Below are positions 53,314 through 63,153 of a stretch of DNA of 64,000 nucleotides, piece after piece. The stretch spans positions 62,001-126,000 of the forward strand of contig JAJFFF010000049.1 in the NCBI GenBank assembly GCA_021776785.1, read 5' to 3'. This stretch comes from Planctomycetota bacterium. GTDB taxonomy: Bacteria; Planctomycetota; PLA2. The notes beneath the pieces are model-generated. The model was not told the DNA's origin. It ran no database searches and saw only the letters and a list, made by a program, of their open reading frames with translations. How positions within the stretch are numbered: the first letter of the stretch is position 1; each line of letters opens with the position of its first letter. A program made the translations under genes and the position numbers.

Positions 53314-54831
53314 TTATCCGCCGGCCGTCCAGATCACAAAGGAGAACTGTCCAAACTCCGCACCCACTTCGCGACGAACGACCGAGCGCGGATTGAACGA
53401 CTGTGGGTCTTGGTCGATGGAGAACGTGTACTCGTTACCGCCGGACTCGACCAACCAAAACAACACGTTGTCCGTCACCTGCCCCGGCACGCTGCGCACG
53501 ATCGGATCGACGCCGTCGCAATCGATATCGAGCTCGACGATGACGCCATTCTCGATGCGAATGCACCACTGCTCGGATGTAGAGGCGACCGTCCACGTAC
53601 CATCCTCAGCCTTCGCTTCCGCCGAACCTTCCGCCGGAACCTCGGGCGTGGTCGTTCCGTCTTGACCCGGCGCCACCGTGTTGTTGGTACCCCCCGGCTG
53701 CGGGAACGCGTCGCCCGACCACACGTTAGGCGCGTTGAGACCGAAATCACCGTCGTGGCAAAACGAAGACGTCCGCACAAACGCATCTTTGGACGGAACT
53801 TCGCTTGTCGGGATCGCGAGCACGATCGTGTTGTCCTTGATCATGAGGCGCGCGGCACTCGCCACGCTGACGGGAGCGTTGTTAACGATCGAGCTCACCT
53901 TGAGCGTCCAGCCCGATGTCGGGTTGTACTCGGCCGCATACCATCGATCGCTGCCCTGAAAGTAGTCGTTGCCGAACTCGGGTAACGGGACGAAGTTGTT
54001 CGCCGCGTTTCCGTCGACGTCGAACACGAATCCGTATTGATAAAACTTCGATGCGTCCGCCAGCGGAATGTCGCCAGCGTAGACCGCCGTGATCACGAGC
54101 CAGTCGCCCGCGGTTTGCGTATCCGGGGTCTCCGGCAAGATCGTGAATGCGTTCTCGCTCGCACCTTCGGGAAAGTCCGTGTTACCCCACAACGTATCAA
54201 TCGCGTCCGTCACGAGGGCGGCGGTCACCTGCGCAAGCGCCATGATCTCCTGCGCCGCTCCAGGCACTCTTGCGGCTACCTCAAGCGCCGAATGGAGAAC
54301 TTCTTTTTCTACGGGCGTCGTACGCATCTCAGCCAGCGTTTGAGCCGAGACCGCTGGACCGAAGAAGGACAGCACGGCCGAAACAGCGTCGAGCGGGGCG
54401 TCCACGCGGGTGATCGCAACGATGACGCGATCGGTGGTCGTTTCGACTGTTGTCGTCTGCGAATAATCGAGTTCGATCGCCATGTTTGTCGCCGGGTCGC
54501 CCTTGAGCCGAACGTAGTAGCATTCTCGCTGCTGTTTGGGCACGATTCCGGACGCGGAACTTCCAAACCCCGAGTCCGGCACGGCGGAAACTTCCACCAG
54601 GCCCCGGGCGGATTTGGGAACGGTGATGCTCCAACTAAACGTACGAGTTCCCGAGATCGGCAGGAGCAGCTTTTGGACGCCCGCACGCGTCGCAGCTTCC
54701 TCCGCGGTGCCGCGGGCAAGATAGGTGACGCACGCAACAGAGGTACCCGGACGGTCCTCGGCGATGCCGCTACCACTCGAACAGGCGGTTGCGGCCAAGA
54801 GCAAAAACAGAGGAAGCGTTTGTTTCATCAT
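53314..54831 (-). CDS. Lipoprotein of unknown function
   Basis: 505 residues. Lipobox AATAC (lipid Cys 17) after MMKQTLPLFLLLAATAC. Most of the protein is beta-rich (for example FSWSITVPKSARGLVEVSAV, ECYYVRLKGDPATNMAIEL). A helical middle section (about 150-215) is followed by a second beta-rich part with a calcium-like stretch FVFDVDGNAANNFVPLPEFG and, near the end, FSIDQDPQSFNPRSVV. No family recognised. Start ATG 54831. It lies just downstream of the ECF sigma gene at 54920, on the same strand, so it could be a target or a co-transcribed gene. Confidence 0.78.
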   Translation of the reverse strand: MMKQTLPLFLLLAATACSSGSGIAEDRPGTSVACVTYLARGTAEEAATRAGVQKLLLPISGTRTFSWSITVPKSARGLVEVSAVPDSGFGSSASGIVPKQQRECYYVRLKGDPATNMAIELDYSQTTTVETTTDRVIVAITRVDAPLDAVSAVLSFFGPAVSAQTLAEMRTTPVEKEVLHSALEVAARVPGAAQEIMALAQVTAALVTDAIDTLWGNTDFPEGASENAFTILPETPDTQTAGDWLVITAVYAGDIPLADASKFYQYGFVFDVDGNAANNFVPLPEFGNDYFQGSDRWYAAEYNPTSGWTLKVSSIVNNAPVSVASAARLMIKDNTIVLAIPTSEVPSKDAFVRTSSFCHDGDFGLNAPNVWSGDAFPQPGGTNNTVAPGQDGTTTPEVPAEGSAEAKAEDGTWTVASTSEQWCIRIENGVIVELDIDCDGVDPIVRSVPGQVTDNVLFWLVESGGNEYTFSIDQDPQSFNPRSVVRREVGAEFGQFSFVIWTAGG

Positions 54832-54919
54832 GGTGATCTCTGCGTCTCTAAGCAGGGTCCACGAGTCATTCCGACACGAAATCTGAGTTTTTTGTGAGCT
54901 TGGAGGCTATGGACGGTCG

Positions 54920-55480
54920 CTAAGGGCGCGTGGCGAGGCGAAATGCCTTGCGAAATCGATCCAACGCGCGCCGGCGGGCTTGCTCCACCGCGGCGTATGT
55001 GATCTCGAGGCGGTCTGCCATGTCTTGGATTGAAACGTCTTCGCTGGACCAGACGACGAGGTTTTTGTCGCGGGGCAACATGACCTCAAGCGCCCGTACG
55101 GCGTGAAGCAAGAGATCGCGGCGTTCGGCGTACGTCAACGGTCCGGTGTCCGGCGAACTCACTTCGCCTACCGCGCCGGGATCCGATCCCGAACCGGCCG
55201 CGGTTAACCGCAAGAGCGCTGCTGGCTTGCGGCGAAGCGCCGACCAGTACGCATAGCGACTCGCCAAGAAGTTTCGCGCGACGGTGTACATCCACTTTTG
55301 AAACGCCTCAGCACCGCGGTGCTCGTAATCGGCTTCGGACTCGATCACACGCAGGTGAACGCCTTGCTTGAGGTCGTCGACGGATTCGTAGCGCGTGAGG
55401 CGTCCGGCATGACGAGCGACAAAGCGTGTTAGTTCGGCTTCGTGCTGGTCCAGGAGCTGCGCGAGTCTTGAACCCGTCAC
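54920..55480 (-). CDS. ECF-type RNA polymerase sigma factor (kinase-linked)
   Basis: 186 residues from GTG 55480, which overlaps the kinase stop by 4 nt (GTGA). Region 2: ESVDDLKQGVHLRVIESEAD, FQKWMYTVARNFLASRYAYW; region 4: RALEVMLPRDKNLVVWSSED, VSIQDMADRLEITYAAVEQA with helix-turn-helix. It is more divergent than the factor at 9659, and the region-2 helix lacks part of the usual consensus. Regulation by the overlapping kinase is likely (inference). A longer reading to 55753 would overlap the kinase heavily and is rejected. Confidence 0.88.
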   Translation of the reverse strand: MTGSRLAQLLDQHEAELTRFVARHAGRLTRYESVDDLKQGVHLRVIESEADYEHRGAEAFQKWMYTVARNFLASRYAYWSALRRKPAALLRLTAAGSGSDPGAVGEVSSPDTGPLTYAERRDLLLHAVRALEVMLPRDKNLVVWSSEDVSIQDMADRLEITYAAVEQARRRALDRFRKAFRLATRP

Positions 55481-58443
55481 TTCGCGTCCATACAAAGGCG
55501 GAACCCGGTTTCGCCGTTGCGAAACGACGGTCGAAAACCAAACCCGCCATCGCCGCGAAACTGCTCGCGGTCGGCGCGGGCCCACGAGCATCCACCCAAG
55601 CGGCGCAAGCCCCGGGGTTTGTCGTACCATGCGTCCAGCCACTCGTACGCACTCCCTGCCATGTCGAACACGCCGTAGATCGATTCGTCGCGTACAAATC
55701 GAAGAACTGGCTCGGGCGTGGCGCGCGGACGGGAGAAGCAGGACTTGACCCACTTCGGATGGAACCGATTGCCAAACGGGTAACGGAAGTGAATCTGGTT
55801 TCCGCTGGCGCTAAACCATTCCGGTTCCGTCGCGAGTCGGAACCGGAATCGTCCGCCGCGCGCTTCTTCGTTCTCGGTTTTCCAGCGCGCAAACTCCACG
55901 GCAGCGTCCCAACTCACGCCAAGGACCGGCCAGTCCGGTCGCCAGTGAGACGGCCACGTCGGTTTGCCGTTGGCAGCGACGTGCCACCAGTCCACCCGTT
56001 CGAGTCCGGCGCGCGGCCAGAGCGACGATTCCACGTCCGCCTTGCGTTCGATCAAGAAGCGTAGGTACGCCGCGCACGTCACTTCGTGATCCATGATCCA
56101 GTGCGCGCTACGTTCCTCCATCGGCGGCATGTAGACCCATCCGGCCGGCGTCGTGCCGCGGCGCGGCAATGGAATGGGCTTCGGGTTCGGGGCGCCGCTC
56201 TCTGAGGAGAACGCATAGCGAACCGTTTCGCGACCCGGCGCATCCAGCACGGCGATCCACGGGCCGGACCCAAGGTGGAGGGTCAGTGGCGTCGTGCCGT
56301 GCGCGCAGAAATCGCCGCTCCACACGGGCGCGACCGACGCTCGTACGGCCACTCCTTCGGGAAGCGTTACGTGCTCCATGGCTCCGTTGCGCCAAACGAT
56401 TGCGCGACGTCCGGGGCGCGCGGCATGCGCCGCCGTGCCCACGCGGATGCCACGACTTTCGAGCGTGCCGCGGACCGTGTGGGTCGTTTCGTTCTGCACG
56501 AATCGGTGAGTCGTGGCCTCGCTGGATTCGTCCGCGTCGAACATGGAATGAATCGCACGATCGTCGCTCTGCACAAGCCGCGCCATCGGTCGGAGCCCGC
56601 TCGCGGTTGGCGCGTCGATGACGTACACGTGTGTGGCGTCGATTCGTACGCCATCCAACGCCACAATGAGATCGTCGCGCGCTAACTCGTCGTGCCCACT
56701 GACCACGCGCAAAACAGACGCTCCCGGCTCCACGGCCTCCGGCACCGGCGTACCGTTCGGAACCGGAAAAGGAACAGGGACGAAGCGCCGCTCGGCGCCC
56801 GAGTTTAACTCGGAGAGTTCGCGCAGACGGTGCAAGGACACACGCGCGCCGGGAGGTTCCGACAGCAGTGTGATCGCGTGCAGCGGGTCGAGATCTGCGG
56901 CCGCGTCGTCACGTGTATCGAGGGCGAGAATGCGTTTTCGATAGTGACGTTCGGCTTCGACATCGCTCGCCACGCGTGATTCTTCCCATTTCTCTCGAAA
57001 CAGTTTGAGCCGTACGGCGTCGGTACCCGCGACCTCGGCATGCAGGCGCTCTGCGCCACGCAACAGGTCCAGCACTTCGTAGAACGTCTCTTCGCGCCGT
57101 CTGCTGTAGTGGATGAGGCGTTGTTCGTTCTCGTAGAGCGCGGCGTCCTGATCCGCCGTGTAGTACCCGAAATCCTGCTCCTTCCGCAACGCGCGCACGA
57201 TCGCCAGCGCTCCGAGATGTTTCGTGCGTTGCTCCCGGTACTCGTTCACGGCCTCGTCCGCGCGGCGAACGGCCGCCAAAGCCTCGTTTTCGCGCGTCGC
57301 TCTCCGCTGTGCGCTGCGCCACACAAAAAAACTGAGGCCGATGATCATCGCCAAGACCGCGGTGGCCATTCCCGTCGCCACGCGCGGATGGCGACGCGCC
57401 GAGCGTCGCGCGCGGCTCCACATCGTAGGAGCACGCGCGGCGATCGGGCGCAACGCTAAGACGGCGTTCAAGTCCGTCGCGAACGCACGCGCGGATGCGT
57501 ACCGCTCCTCCGGATCTTTTTCGAGCGCTTTCATGACCGCGATCTCAAGGTCACGCGGAAGCGCCGGATCGAGTTTGCGCAGGGGAATCGGATCGGTTGC
57601 AAGCATTCCGATCATCACTTCGTCGTAGGTGTCGCCGGACACCGGCGGACGTCCCGTGAGCCCGCGGTAAAGCGTCGCGGCGAGGCCGTACACGTCCGTG
57701 CGTCCGTCGATCGGCCGCCCGGTGACTTGCTCCGGCGCCGCGTAGTACGGTGTTCCCGCAAACGTCTGCGTCAGCGTCGCATCGGCGCCCGCCATGTCGC
57801 GCGCGATGCCGAAATCCACAAGAAGAGGCCGCCGGTCCGGTGTGATGCGAAGGTTGGCCGGTTTCACGTCACGATGCACGATGCCGGCTTCGTGCGAGTA
57901 CTGGAGCGCGAGCGCGATGTCGCGGATCCATCCGACGAGTTCCGCAGTGGACGGCTTCGAGTTTGCCAAGAGGTCGCGTAAGGACTGACCTTCCACCAAC
58001 TCCATCGCGATGTACGGCATGCCGTCCTGTTCGCCCGTCGCGAACACAGACACGATGTTTGGGTGCCGCAGTCGCGCGATCGCGCGCCCTTCACGACGAA
58101 AGCGTTCGGCGGCCGTTTTCGAACTCTGAAGTTCGGGGCGCAAGAGCTTCAGCGCAACCGGGCGCTGCAACGTGATCTGCTCCGCCCAATAGACGGTTCC
58201 CATCGATCCTTCGCCGATGCGGCGCCGCAACAAAAAATCGCCCAGCTGCGCGACCGGAAGTGACGGATCCGACGTCGCCTTCGCAGACGACTGCGTGCCG
58301 GCACGCATGCGATACAACGACTCAAGGCGCTCGCGCAGCGTGTCCGAGGCGTTCGAATGCGATTTTAGGAAATCGCCCGGCGCGGGCGCGTTCTTACGGA
58401 GACAGAGATCGAGGTAGCGATCGTAGAGCGCCTCCTCGTCCAT
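55477..58443 (-). CDS. Membrane Ser/Thr protein kinase fused to an FGE-sulfatase (SUMF1-like) domain
   Basis: 988 residues. Kinase domain: glycine loop [10 protein letters not shown] (76-85), Lys99 in [14 protein letters not shown] (190-197), DFG (210-212), YYAAPEQ. One membrane helix (about 355-375) after a basic patch. A long helical/coiled region (about 380-530), then an Ig-like or PDZ-like stretch ([20 protein letters not shown]), and a C-terminal formylglycine-generating-enzyme type domain (about 765-988): [88 protein letters not shown]. In kinases this domain is thought to act as a binding module, not an enzyme. Overlaps the sigma gene by 4 nt. Confidence 0.93.
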   Translation of the reverse strand: MDEEALYDRYLDLCLRKNAPAPGDFLKSHSNASDTLRERLESLYRMRAGTQSSAKATSDPSLPVAQLGDFLLRRRIGEGSMGTVYWAEQITLQRPVALKLLRPELQSSKTAAERFRREGRAIARLRHPNIVSVFATGEQDGMPYIAMELVEGQSLRDLLANSKPSTAELVGWIRDIALALQYSHEAGIVHRDVKPANLRITPDRRPLLVDFGIARDMAGADATLTQTFAGTPYYAAPEQVTGRPIDGRTDVYGLAATLYRGLTGRPPVSGDTYDEVMIGMLATDPIPLRKLDPALPRDLEIAVMKALEKDPEERYASARAFATDLNAVLALRPIAARAPTMWSRARRSARRHPRVATGMATAVLAMIIGLSFFVWRSAQRRATRENEALAAVRRADEAVNEYREQRTKHLGALAIVRALRKEQDFGYYTADQDAALYENEQRLIHYSRRREETFYEVLDLLRGAERLHAEVAGTDAVRLKLFREKWEESRVASDVEAERHYRKRILALDTRDDAAADLDPLHAITLLSEPPGARVSLHRLRELSELNSGAERRFVPVPFPVPNGTPVPEAVEPGASVLRVVSGHDELARDDLIVALDGVRIDATHVYVIDAPTASGLRPMARLVQSDDRAIHSMFDADESSEATTHRFVQNETTHTVRGTLESRGIRVGTAAHAARPGRRAIVWRNGAMEHVTLPEGVAVRASVAPVWSGDFCAHGTTPLTLHLGSGPWIAVLDAPGRETVRYAFSSESGAPNPKPIPLPRRGTTPAGWVYMPPMEERSAHWIMDHEVTCAAYLRFLIERKADVESSLWPRAGLERVDWWHVAANGKPTWPSHWRPDWPVLGVSWDAAVEFARWKTENEEARGGRFRFRLATEPEWFSASGNQIHFRYPFGNRFHPKWVKSCFSRPRATPEPVLRFVRDESIYGVFDMAGSAYEWLDAWYDKPRGLRRLGGCSWARADREQFRGDGGFGFRPSFRNGETGFRLCMDAK

Positions 58444-58488
58444 GCGCGCATCTTAACGCGGCGTCCTCCCCCGTTTTCGGTGCCGAGG

Positions 58489-59160
58489 TTATTCGTCGAC
58501 GGTGGGCTCGTCGTAGAAGTCGAGCTTATCGACCGGGTTGACGACCGCCGTGATCACGTTGTGAATATGACCGGCCACGCGGCGCATGTAGCGAAACGCG
58601 AGGACCGCGGCCGCGTCTTGACCGGTTCCGACTTCCTGCTTAAACACTTCGACCATGCGCGCTTCGCAGTCGTGGATGACCTCGAATGCCGAGTCCAAAA
58701 ACTCCGTCGCGCGATCTTTGTCCTGGGTCTCGTAGAGCTCCGGCGCGTCGGCCAAGAGCGACGACGTTCTTTCCCGCACCTCGCGCAGGGCTTTGTGGTG
58801 CTTCGACGAACTCGGGAAGGTCCGGTACTCGGAGAGCGCAAACAGGTTCTTGGCGTAGTCGCCAATGCGCTCCGCATCCTTCGCGACCGACATCAGCACC
58901 ATCATCTCGGGAAGGTGCACCGAGCCGTGGACCGAGCCGTGGACCAAAATCTGGCGCCGAATCGACTGCTCCAAGCGGTTGATCCGTTTGTCCGTCGCGA
59001 GTAGATCGGAGCGGACCGTGTCCGGATCCGCGCCGCCGATTAAGACGCTGCACGCGGAGTCGAACTCGTGGCGCCCTTCGTTGATCATGCGCTCGAGGTC
59101 GCGCGTCATCTTGGCGAGCCCGACGGATCCCTCAGCGGGAGTTTTGAACCAATTGAACAT
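58489..59160 (-). CDS. PhoU-like phosphate regulator domain protein
   Basis: 223 residues. Two-repeat PhoU fold: MTRDLERMINEGRHEFDSAC, LLATDKRINRLEQSIRRQIL, MMVLMSVAKDAERIGDYAKN (the E/D-x-x-R-x-x-D metal-binding helix motif), and RYMRRVAGHIHNVITAVVNP. PhoU binds metal and adjusts phosphate transporters. It lies 3 nt behind the Na/Pi symporter gene, so it probably regulates that transporter. A small duplication (HGSVHGSVH) is present from a 12-nt tandem repeat around 58917-58942. Start ATG 59160. Confidence 0.9.
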   Translation of the reverse strand: MFNWFKTPAEGSVGLAKMTRDLERMINEGRHEFDSACSVLIGGADPDTVRSDLLATDKRINRLEQSIRRQILVHGSVHGSVHLPEMMVLMSVAKDAERIGDYAKNLFALSEYRTFPSSSKHHKALREVRERTSSLLADAPELYETQDKDRATEFLDSAFEVIHDCEARMVEVFKQEVGTGQDAAAVLAFRYMRRVAGHIHNVITAVVNPVDKLDFYDEPTVDE

Positions 59161-59163
59161 GGG

Positions 59164-60363
59164 TCAGTCCTTCAACAACAGCATAAGGGCCAGTGGCACG
59201 AAGACGAACGTGATCAGCACATAGGCGATCGACCAGAGGCGATTTCGGATCGTTAGCGCCGCCAACGAGCGCGCCATGCGCACCGGCAGATAGCGCACGG
59301 AGGGTATCGGGTAGATCAGCGCGGTCGCGGCCAGATTGAATGTGAGATGGACGAGCGCGATCACCAACCCCCATGACCCGGACACCATCGCGGCCAGGAG
59401 CGCAGTAATCGTGGTTCCGATGTTGGCGCCAAGCGTTATGGGAAACGCATTCTCCAACGATAGGACGCCCGCCGCGATCATGGGGACGAGCAGCGACGTC
59501 GTAATGCTCGAACTCTGCACCGAAACCGTCAGCGCCATGCCGATGACCATGCCGATCATGCCGCTTGCAGCGAGAGCGCGGTTCAATGCCTCTTCGGCGC
59601 GGTTCGCGATGAGCTGCTTCATGTTCTTCGTAATCCCGACGAGCGTGATGAAAATGCCGCCCAACGAGATGAGGAACATGAATACGACTTCCATCGTGCT
59701 GGCGTTTTTGCTGTCCGACACGACGATGCTGGTGATGAACTTGGCCACCTTGCCGACCGATGTTTTGATCGGGCTCTTCCATCCTTGAGCCTTGACGACT
59801 TCCACGGTTTCGGCGCTGAGATCCAACCCGGAATCGAAGAGATACGCGAGCTGCACCGCCGACTCGGTCAGGATGCCGCCGGTGTGCACGCCGAACTGGC
59901 CGCGCGTGAGAAGTTCCAGCGGCAAGAAGACGATGACCGCCATCAAGTTAAAAAAGTCGTGCATCGTCGCGCCCGCAAACGCAAGCTCGAATTCTCGACT
60001 GCGGCGGACGTGCGCGAGTGCCACCATGGTGTTGGTGATCGACGTCCCGATGTTGGCGCCCATGACCATCGGGACCGCGGTCTCGATCGGCAGGGTGCGC
60101 GATCCGACCATCGCGACGATCGTGGCGGTGGTCACCGACGAGGATTGCACGAGCACCGTCGCCAGAACGCCGACGGCGAGCGCCGCGAACGGATTGCTGA
60201 CGCCGGCAAACAGATTTTTGGCGGTGTCTGCGCCCAGCGACTTGATCGACGAGCCCATGAGCTTGATCGCCACCAAGAATGCAAAGAGCAGCGCGAGAAA
60301 GATCAAAACGCGCACCGCAGGATGCATCCGACTAGGCATCTGCGGGCTGGGTGAGGTCGTCAC
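59164..60363 (-). CDS. Na+/phosphate symporter (NptA/SLC34-like)
   Basis: 399 residues, about nine membrane helices. Inverted-repeat signature: QSSS at 73-76 (VLVQSSSVTTATIVAMVGS) and 283-286 (VQSSSITTSLLVPMIAAG), plus paired GANIGTSIT and GANIGTTIT motifs. It moves phosphate inward using sodium. Unlike many bacterial members, its PhoU-like tail is a separate gene, 59160-58489, 3 nt downstream. Start ATG 60363. Divergent from the polyphosphate kinase gene at 60510. Confidence 0.92.
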   Translation of the reverse strand: MTTSPSPQMPSRMHPAVRVLIFLALLFAFLVAIKLMGSSIKSLGADTAKNLFAGVSNPFAALAVGVLATVLVQSSSVTTATIVAMVGSRTLPIETAVPMVMGANIGTSITNTMVALAHVRRSREFELAFAGATMHDFFNLMAVIVFLPLELLTRGQFGVHTGGILTESAVQLAYLFDSGLDLSAETVEVVKAQGWKSPIKTSVGKVAKFITSIVVSDSKNASTMEVVFMFLISLGGIFITLVGITKNMKQLIANRAEEALNRALAASGMIGMVIGMALTVSVQSSSITTSLLVPMIAAGVLSLENAFPITLGANIGTTITALLAAMVSGSWGLVIALVHLTFNLAATALIYPIPSVRYLPVRMARSLAALTIRNRLWSIAYVLITFVFVPLALMLLLKD

Positions 60364-60509
60364 GCGCGTGTTTATAAAGGAATGAAAAGCCGGGCCAAAG
60401 AAACGCTCAAGAATTGTTTGGAACGCGGTGGATTCGCGGCCTGAGGCGGATCGGATCCCGGCCGCCCATCCACGTTCTTGGGCGCAGCGAGGCCCCTGGG
60501 ATATTCTCG

Positions 60510-61421
60510 ATGGCGATGGACGCCCAGACGTACGAATACCTCGCCGACTCGTTTGAGTTTCCCGACCGCAAAACGCCCATTCCGAACTTCTCGCCGCCGA
60601 CGGCCGGCTCCGTTGGCGCGCAACGGCGGAGTTATTTTCTCGACAATCAGTACCCGTACGAACAGCGCCTGGAGCTGCGCGAGTACTACCACGACAAGCA
60701 CGCGCTCCAAGTCGAACTCGTGAAGCTGCAGAACTGGGTCAAGGAGCGGGGCAAGAAGTGCTTGTGGGTGTTTGAAGGCCGCGACGCAGCGGGCAAGGGC
60801 AGCACGATCAAGCGCTTCATGGAACATCTCAATCCACGTGGCGCGCGTGTCGTCGCACTCGACAAACCGACACAGAACGAACAGGGACAGTGGTACTTTC
60901 AGCGCTACCTCCGTCACCTCCCCGGTCCCGGCGAGATCGTGTTCTTCGATCGCTCTTGGTACAACCGCGCCGGCGTCGAGCGCGTCATGGAGTTTTGCAC
61001 GGAAGCGGAGTACTTGGAGTTCTTTCGCCAGGCGCCCGAGGTCGAGCGCATGCTCGTCAACAGCGGCATTCTCCTCATTAAATTTTACTTCTCGGTGAGC
61101 CGCGAGGAGCAGCAGCGCCGCTTCGATGAACGGCGCACGAACTTGCTCAAGCACTGGAAGCTGAGCCCGATGGATTTGGCTGCGGAACAGAAGTGGGACG
61201 ATTACACGACCGCGAAAGAGGAGATGTTTCGCGTCACGCACTCCGCGCATGCGCCGTGGACGATGATCAAGTCCGATGACAAGATGCGCGCGCGACTCTG
61301 CGCGATGCGCCATGTCCTGCGTTGTTACGACTACGACCACAAAGACGAGAAGGCGATCGGCATCATCGATCCGTACCTGCTCGCCCCCGCCTCCGAAATT
61401 TACCCAGCCGTTACATCCTGA
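60510..61421 (+). CDS. ppk2: Polyphosphate kinase 2 family protein
   Basis: 303 residues. PPK2 core: Walker A EGRDAAGKGST (89-99), Walker B and lid FFDRSWYNRAGVERVMEF (145-162), and the closing SPMDLAAEQKWDDYTTAKEE and TMIKSDDKMRARL. It uses polyphosphate to phosphorylate nucleotides (or the reverse). It lies next to PhoU and Na/Pi genes on the opposite strand, so the region handles phosphate. ATG 60510 or 60516; no strong ribosome site precedes either. Confidence 0.93.
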   Translation: MAMDAQTYEYLADSFEFPDRKTPIPNFSPPTAGSVGAQRRSYFLDNQYPYEQRLELREYYHDKHALQVELVKLQNWVKERGKKCLWVFEGRDAAGKGSTIKRFMEHLNPRGARVVALDKPTQNEQGQWYFQRYLRHLPGPGEIVFFDRSWYNRAGVERVMEFCTEAEYLEFFRQAPEVERMLVNSGILLIKFYFSVSREEQQRRFDERRTNLLKHWKLSPMDLAAEQKWDDYTTAKEEMFRVTHSAHAPWTMIKSDDKMRARLCAMRHVLRCYDYDHKDEKAIGIIDPYLLAPASEIYPAVTS

Positions 61422-61496
61422 GCGGGCTCGATTTCGTCCAATCGCGCGGAGCTCGTACAGACGGTGTATCGATGCGGCTGACGTTTGGAGGATGAA

Positions 61497-62231
61497 ATGG
61501 CTCGTATGTTGCTCATAGCGGTTGGAATGCTGAGTTCGTTGGCGCTGGCGGCGCCGCAAGATCCCTTGGTTGACTTCTGTGGATCCGACGAAAAAAAACA
61601 AACGCGGGCGTATCGCACGCTCCTTCGCCAAGGCACGCCACGCCTCCCGGCCATCCAAGATCGCTTAAAAAACTGCAAGGACGACGCGCTGCGGCAACGC
61701 CTGCAAAAGCTCGTCACCGCGATCAAAAAGAGTGAGCCGCACGGCTTGCAGATCCGCATCGGGGTCCCCAAACTCCGGTTCGATGCGGCGCGGATCGCCT
61801 CCACCAAGCCGGGCCTGCTCATTACGATTCGCAACAAGTCCGCAAAGCCCGTCACTTTGTGGCCCTACGCGTCGCTGCGCTTGCTCGACGCGCAGGGACA
61901 GGTCGTGAAGCCCCGACGCCAGGGACGCTGGGGCCTGCGCGTCAAGCGGTGCTATCTGCTTGACGTCGAGTACGTCACATTGGCGCCGGGCGAGTTGTGG
62001 CGCAAGCCGTTCTCGCTCGCGCGGTACTTGCTTGATCTCGACAGCCTGCTCTCGTGGAAGGACGTTCCGCCGGGACGATACACGCTCGAGGTGCGCTATC
62101 ACTTTGATCGTGCGAAGGCGAAGAAGCGTGTGCGGATACCGCTACCCGATATCGACGCGGCCAAACATCCGTGGAATCACGCCCTCGAGATCGATCACGT
62201 GGTGACGGCCGAGCTCACCGTAGCGGCTTAG
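61497..62231 (+). CDS. Exported protein of unknown function
   Basis: 244 residues. Strong ribosome site TGGAGGATGAA before ATG 61497; signal peptide (ARMLLIAVGMLSSLALAAP). The N-terminal part is a short HEAT-like stretch (YRTLLRQGTPRLPAIQDRLK); the rest is beta-rich (PKLRFDAARIASTKPGLLIT, YASLRLLDAQGQVVKPRRQG, WKDVPPGRYTLEVRYHFD), an Ig-like fold. No named family. Its 3 prime end overlaps the DUF3179 gene by 17 nt (convergent). Confidence 0.82.
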   Translation: MARMLLIAVGMLSSLALAAPQDPLVDFCGSDEKKQTRAYRTLLRQGTPRLPAIQDRLKNCKDDALRQRLQKLVTAIKKSEPHGLQIRIGVPKLRFDAARIASTKPGLLITIRNKSAKPVTLWPYASLRLLDAQGQVVKPRRQGRWGLRVKRCYLLDVEYVTLAPGELWRKPFSLARYLLDLDSLLSWKDVPPGRYTLEVRYHFDRAKAKKRVRIPLPDIDAAKHPWNHALEIDHVVTAELTVAA

Positions 62232-63153
62232 CCGGATACACGTCGCCCTTGGGATAAAATCCGCGCCAGCGTTGTTGCAGCCAAGGCGTGATGGCGATCG
62301 GGTCCAGCGCATGCTTGCCATCCGCGCTGCGCCCGGTCGCCAAAAACCAAACCAGACCGTCTTGATCGATGACTTGTTTGTTTTTGAGCATGAACCGGCG
62401 CTTGCCTGCCGCGAAGGCGGTCGCGCTCATCATCTCTTTGTCGAGATGAATGACCACCGCGCGTCCGCCAAACTGATCTTGAAGAAACGGCGCGCGCTGC
62501 AGCACGCCGTACGGGTACATCTTCGTCGTGTCGCCCTGCCCCAACACCCAACCGTACGCGCGCGGCTTGTCGCGCAGGCCAAAGTGGCCCATGAACCGGC
62601 TTCCTTTTGGGCCAGTGAGCACTTTGGTTTTCGGGTACTGTTTTTTCCAATCGGCCCACGTCATGACGCGGCTCGGAAAGAACGTGAGCTGATCGCCTTT
62701 GCGCTTGCCCTTGATGGCGCGGCCGGTCGTGTGCAGCCACAGCGTCCGGGTCTTCTTGTCGTACATGATGAACGACTTCTTGAAGAGCACGCCCTCGTGA
62801 CCGAAGCTCAGTGTCTCGTCTTTGATTTTGCGGCTATACACGATAGCCGTTTGGCAGAGCACTCACCATGAGACCGTGAGCGGCTTCTTGCCGCACACGA
62901 TGTTCGCGAGTTCGTGGCGCCCCATGATCGAAATCGGAAACGCTTGCGCGTCGCCGTCCACCACAACACCGATGACGGGCTCTTTCTCGCCGATTCCTTT
63001 CGCCTTGTCGACCGGCGTGAGGACGGGGTCGAACAAGACGGGAAACCCATCGCGCGGAACGACCTGGCGTGCGAGACGGTCGTACTCTTCTTCGATGTCG
63101 GCGTTCGCAACCGAAGACACGACGAGGAAGAGGAGAAGGCAACGGATACGCAT
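62215..63153 (-). CDS. DUF3179 protein, predicted selenoprotein (in-frame TGA at codon 97)
   Basis: Read as one 312-residue protein from ATG 63153 with a signal peptide (MRIRCLLLFLVVSSVANA). Residues 35-96: DGFPVLFDPVLTP, EPVIGVVVDGDAQAFPISIM, GRHELANIVCGKKPLTVSW. TGA at 62863-62865 (codon 97) is followed in the same frame by VLCQTAIVYSRKI, LSFGHEGVLFKKSFIMYDKK, TRTLWLHTTGRAIKG, PSRVMTWADWKKQYPKTKVL. Known DUF3179 proteins have TYCPLCNSAIVYD here, so TGA sits exactly on the first Cys and the second (Cys100) is kept. A 19-nt hairpin follows at the right distance. Automatic annotation would split it into two genes (62215-62862 and 62863-63153). Family role unknown; a periplasmic redox protein is likely. 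A simple nonsense mutation is the alternative. Confidence 0.85.
62831..62849 (-). promoter_or_regulatory. Candidate bacterial SECIS hairpin
   Basis: On the minus strand the codons after the TGA at 62863-62865 fold as CGGCTAT, loop CGTGT, ATAGCCG: a perfect 7-bp stem with a 5-nt loop. The loop begins 20 nt after the TGA and has G in its first two bases, which fits the published bacterial SECIS rule (loop 16-37 nt after the stop, 3-14 nt long, G in position 1 or 2). It lies within the coding frame, as in other bacteria. Confidence 0.7.

Noticed and set aside
52252..53985. Long plus-strand frame opposite the S9 peptidase and lipoprotein genes
   Set aside because: It runs across two opposite genes, is very Arg-rich and resembles nothing; shadow frame.
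62863..62865. Genome-wide TGA-to-Trp recoding as an explanation for the in-frame TGA codons
   Set aside because: TGA ends many clear genes here (9660-9662, 15716-15718, 23311-23313, 55477-55479) and TGG is used normally for Trp.
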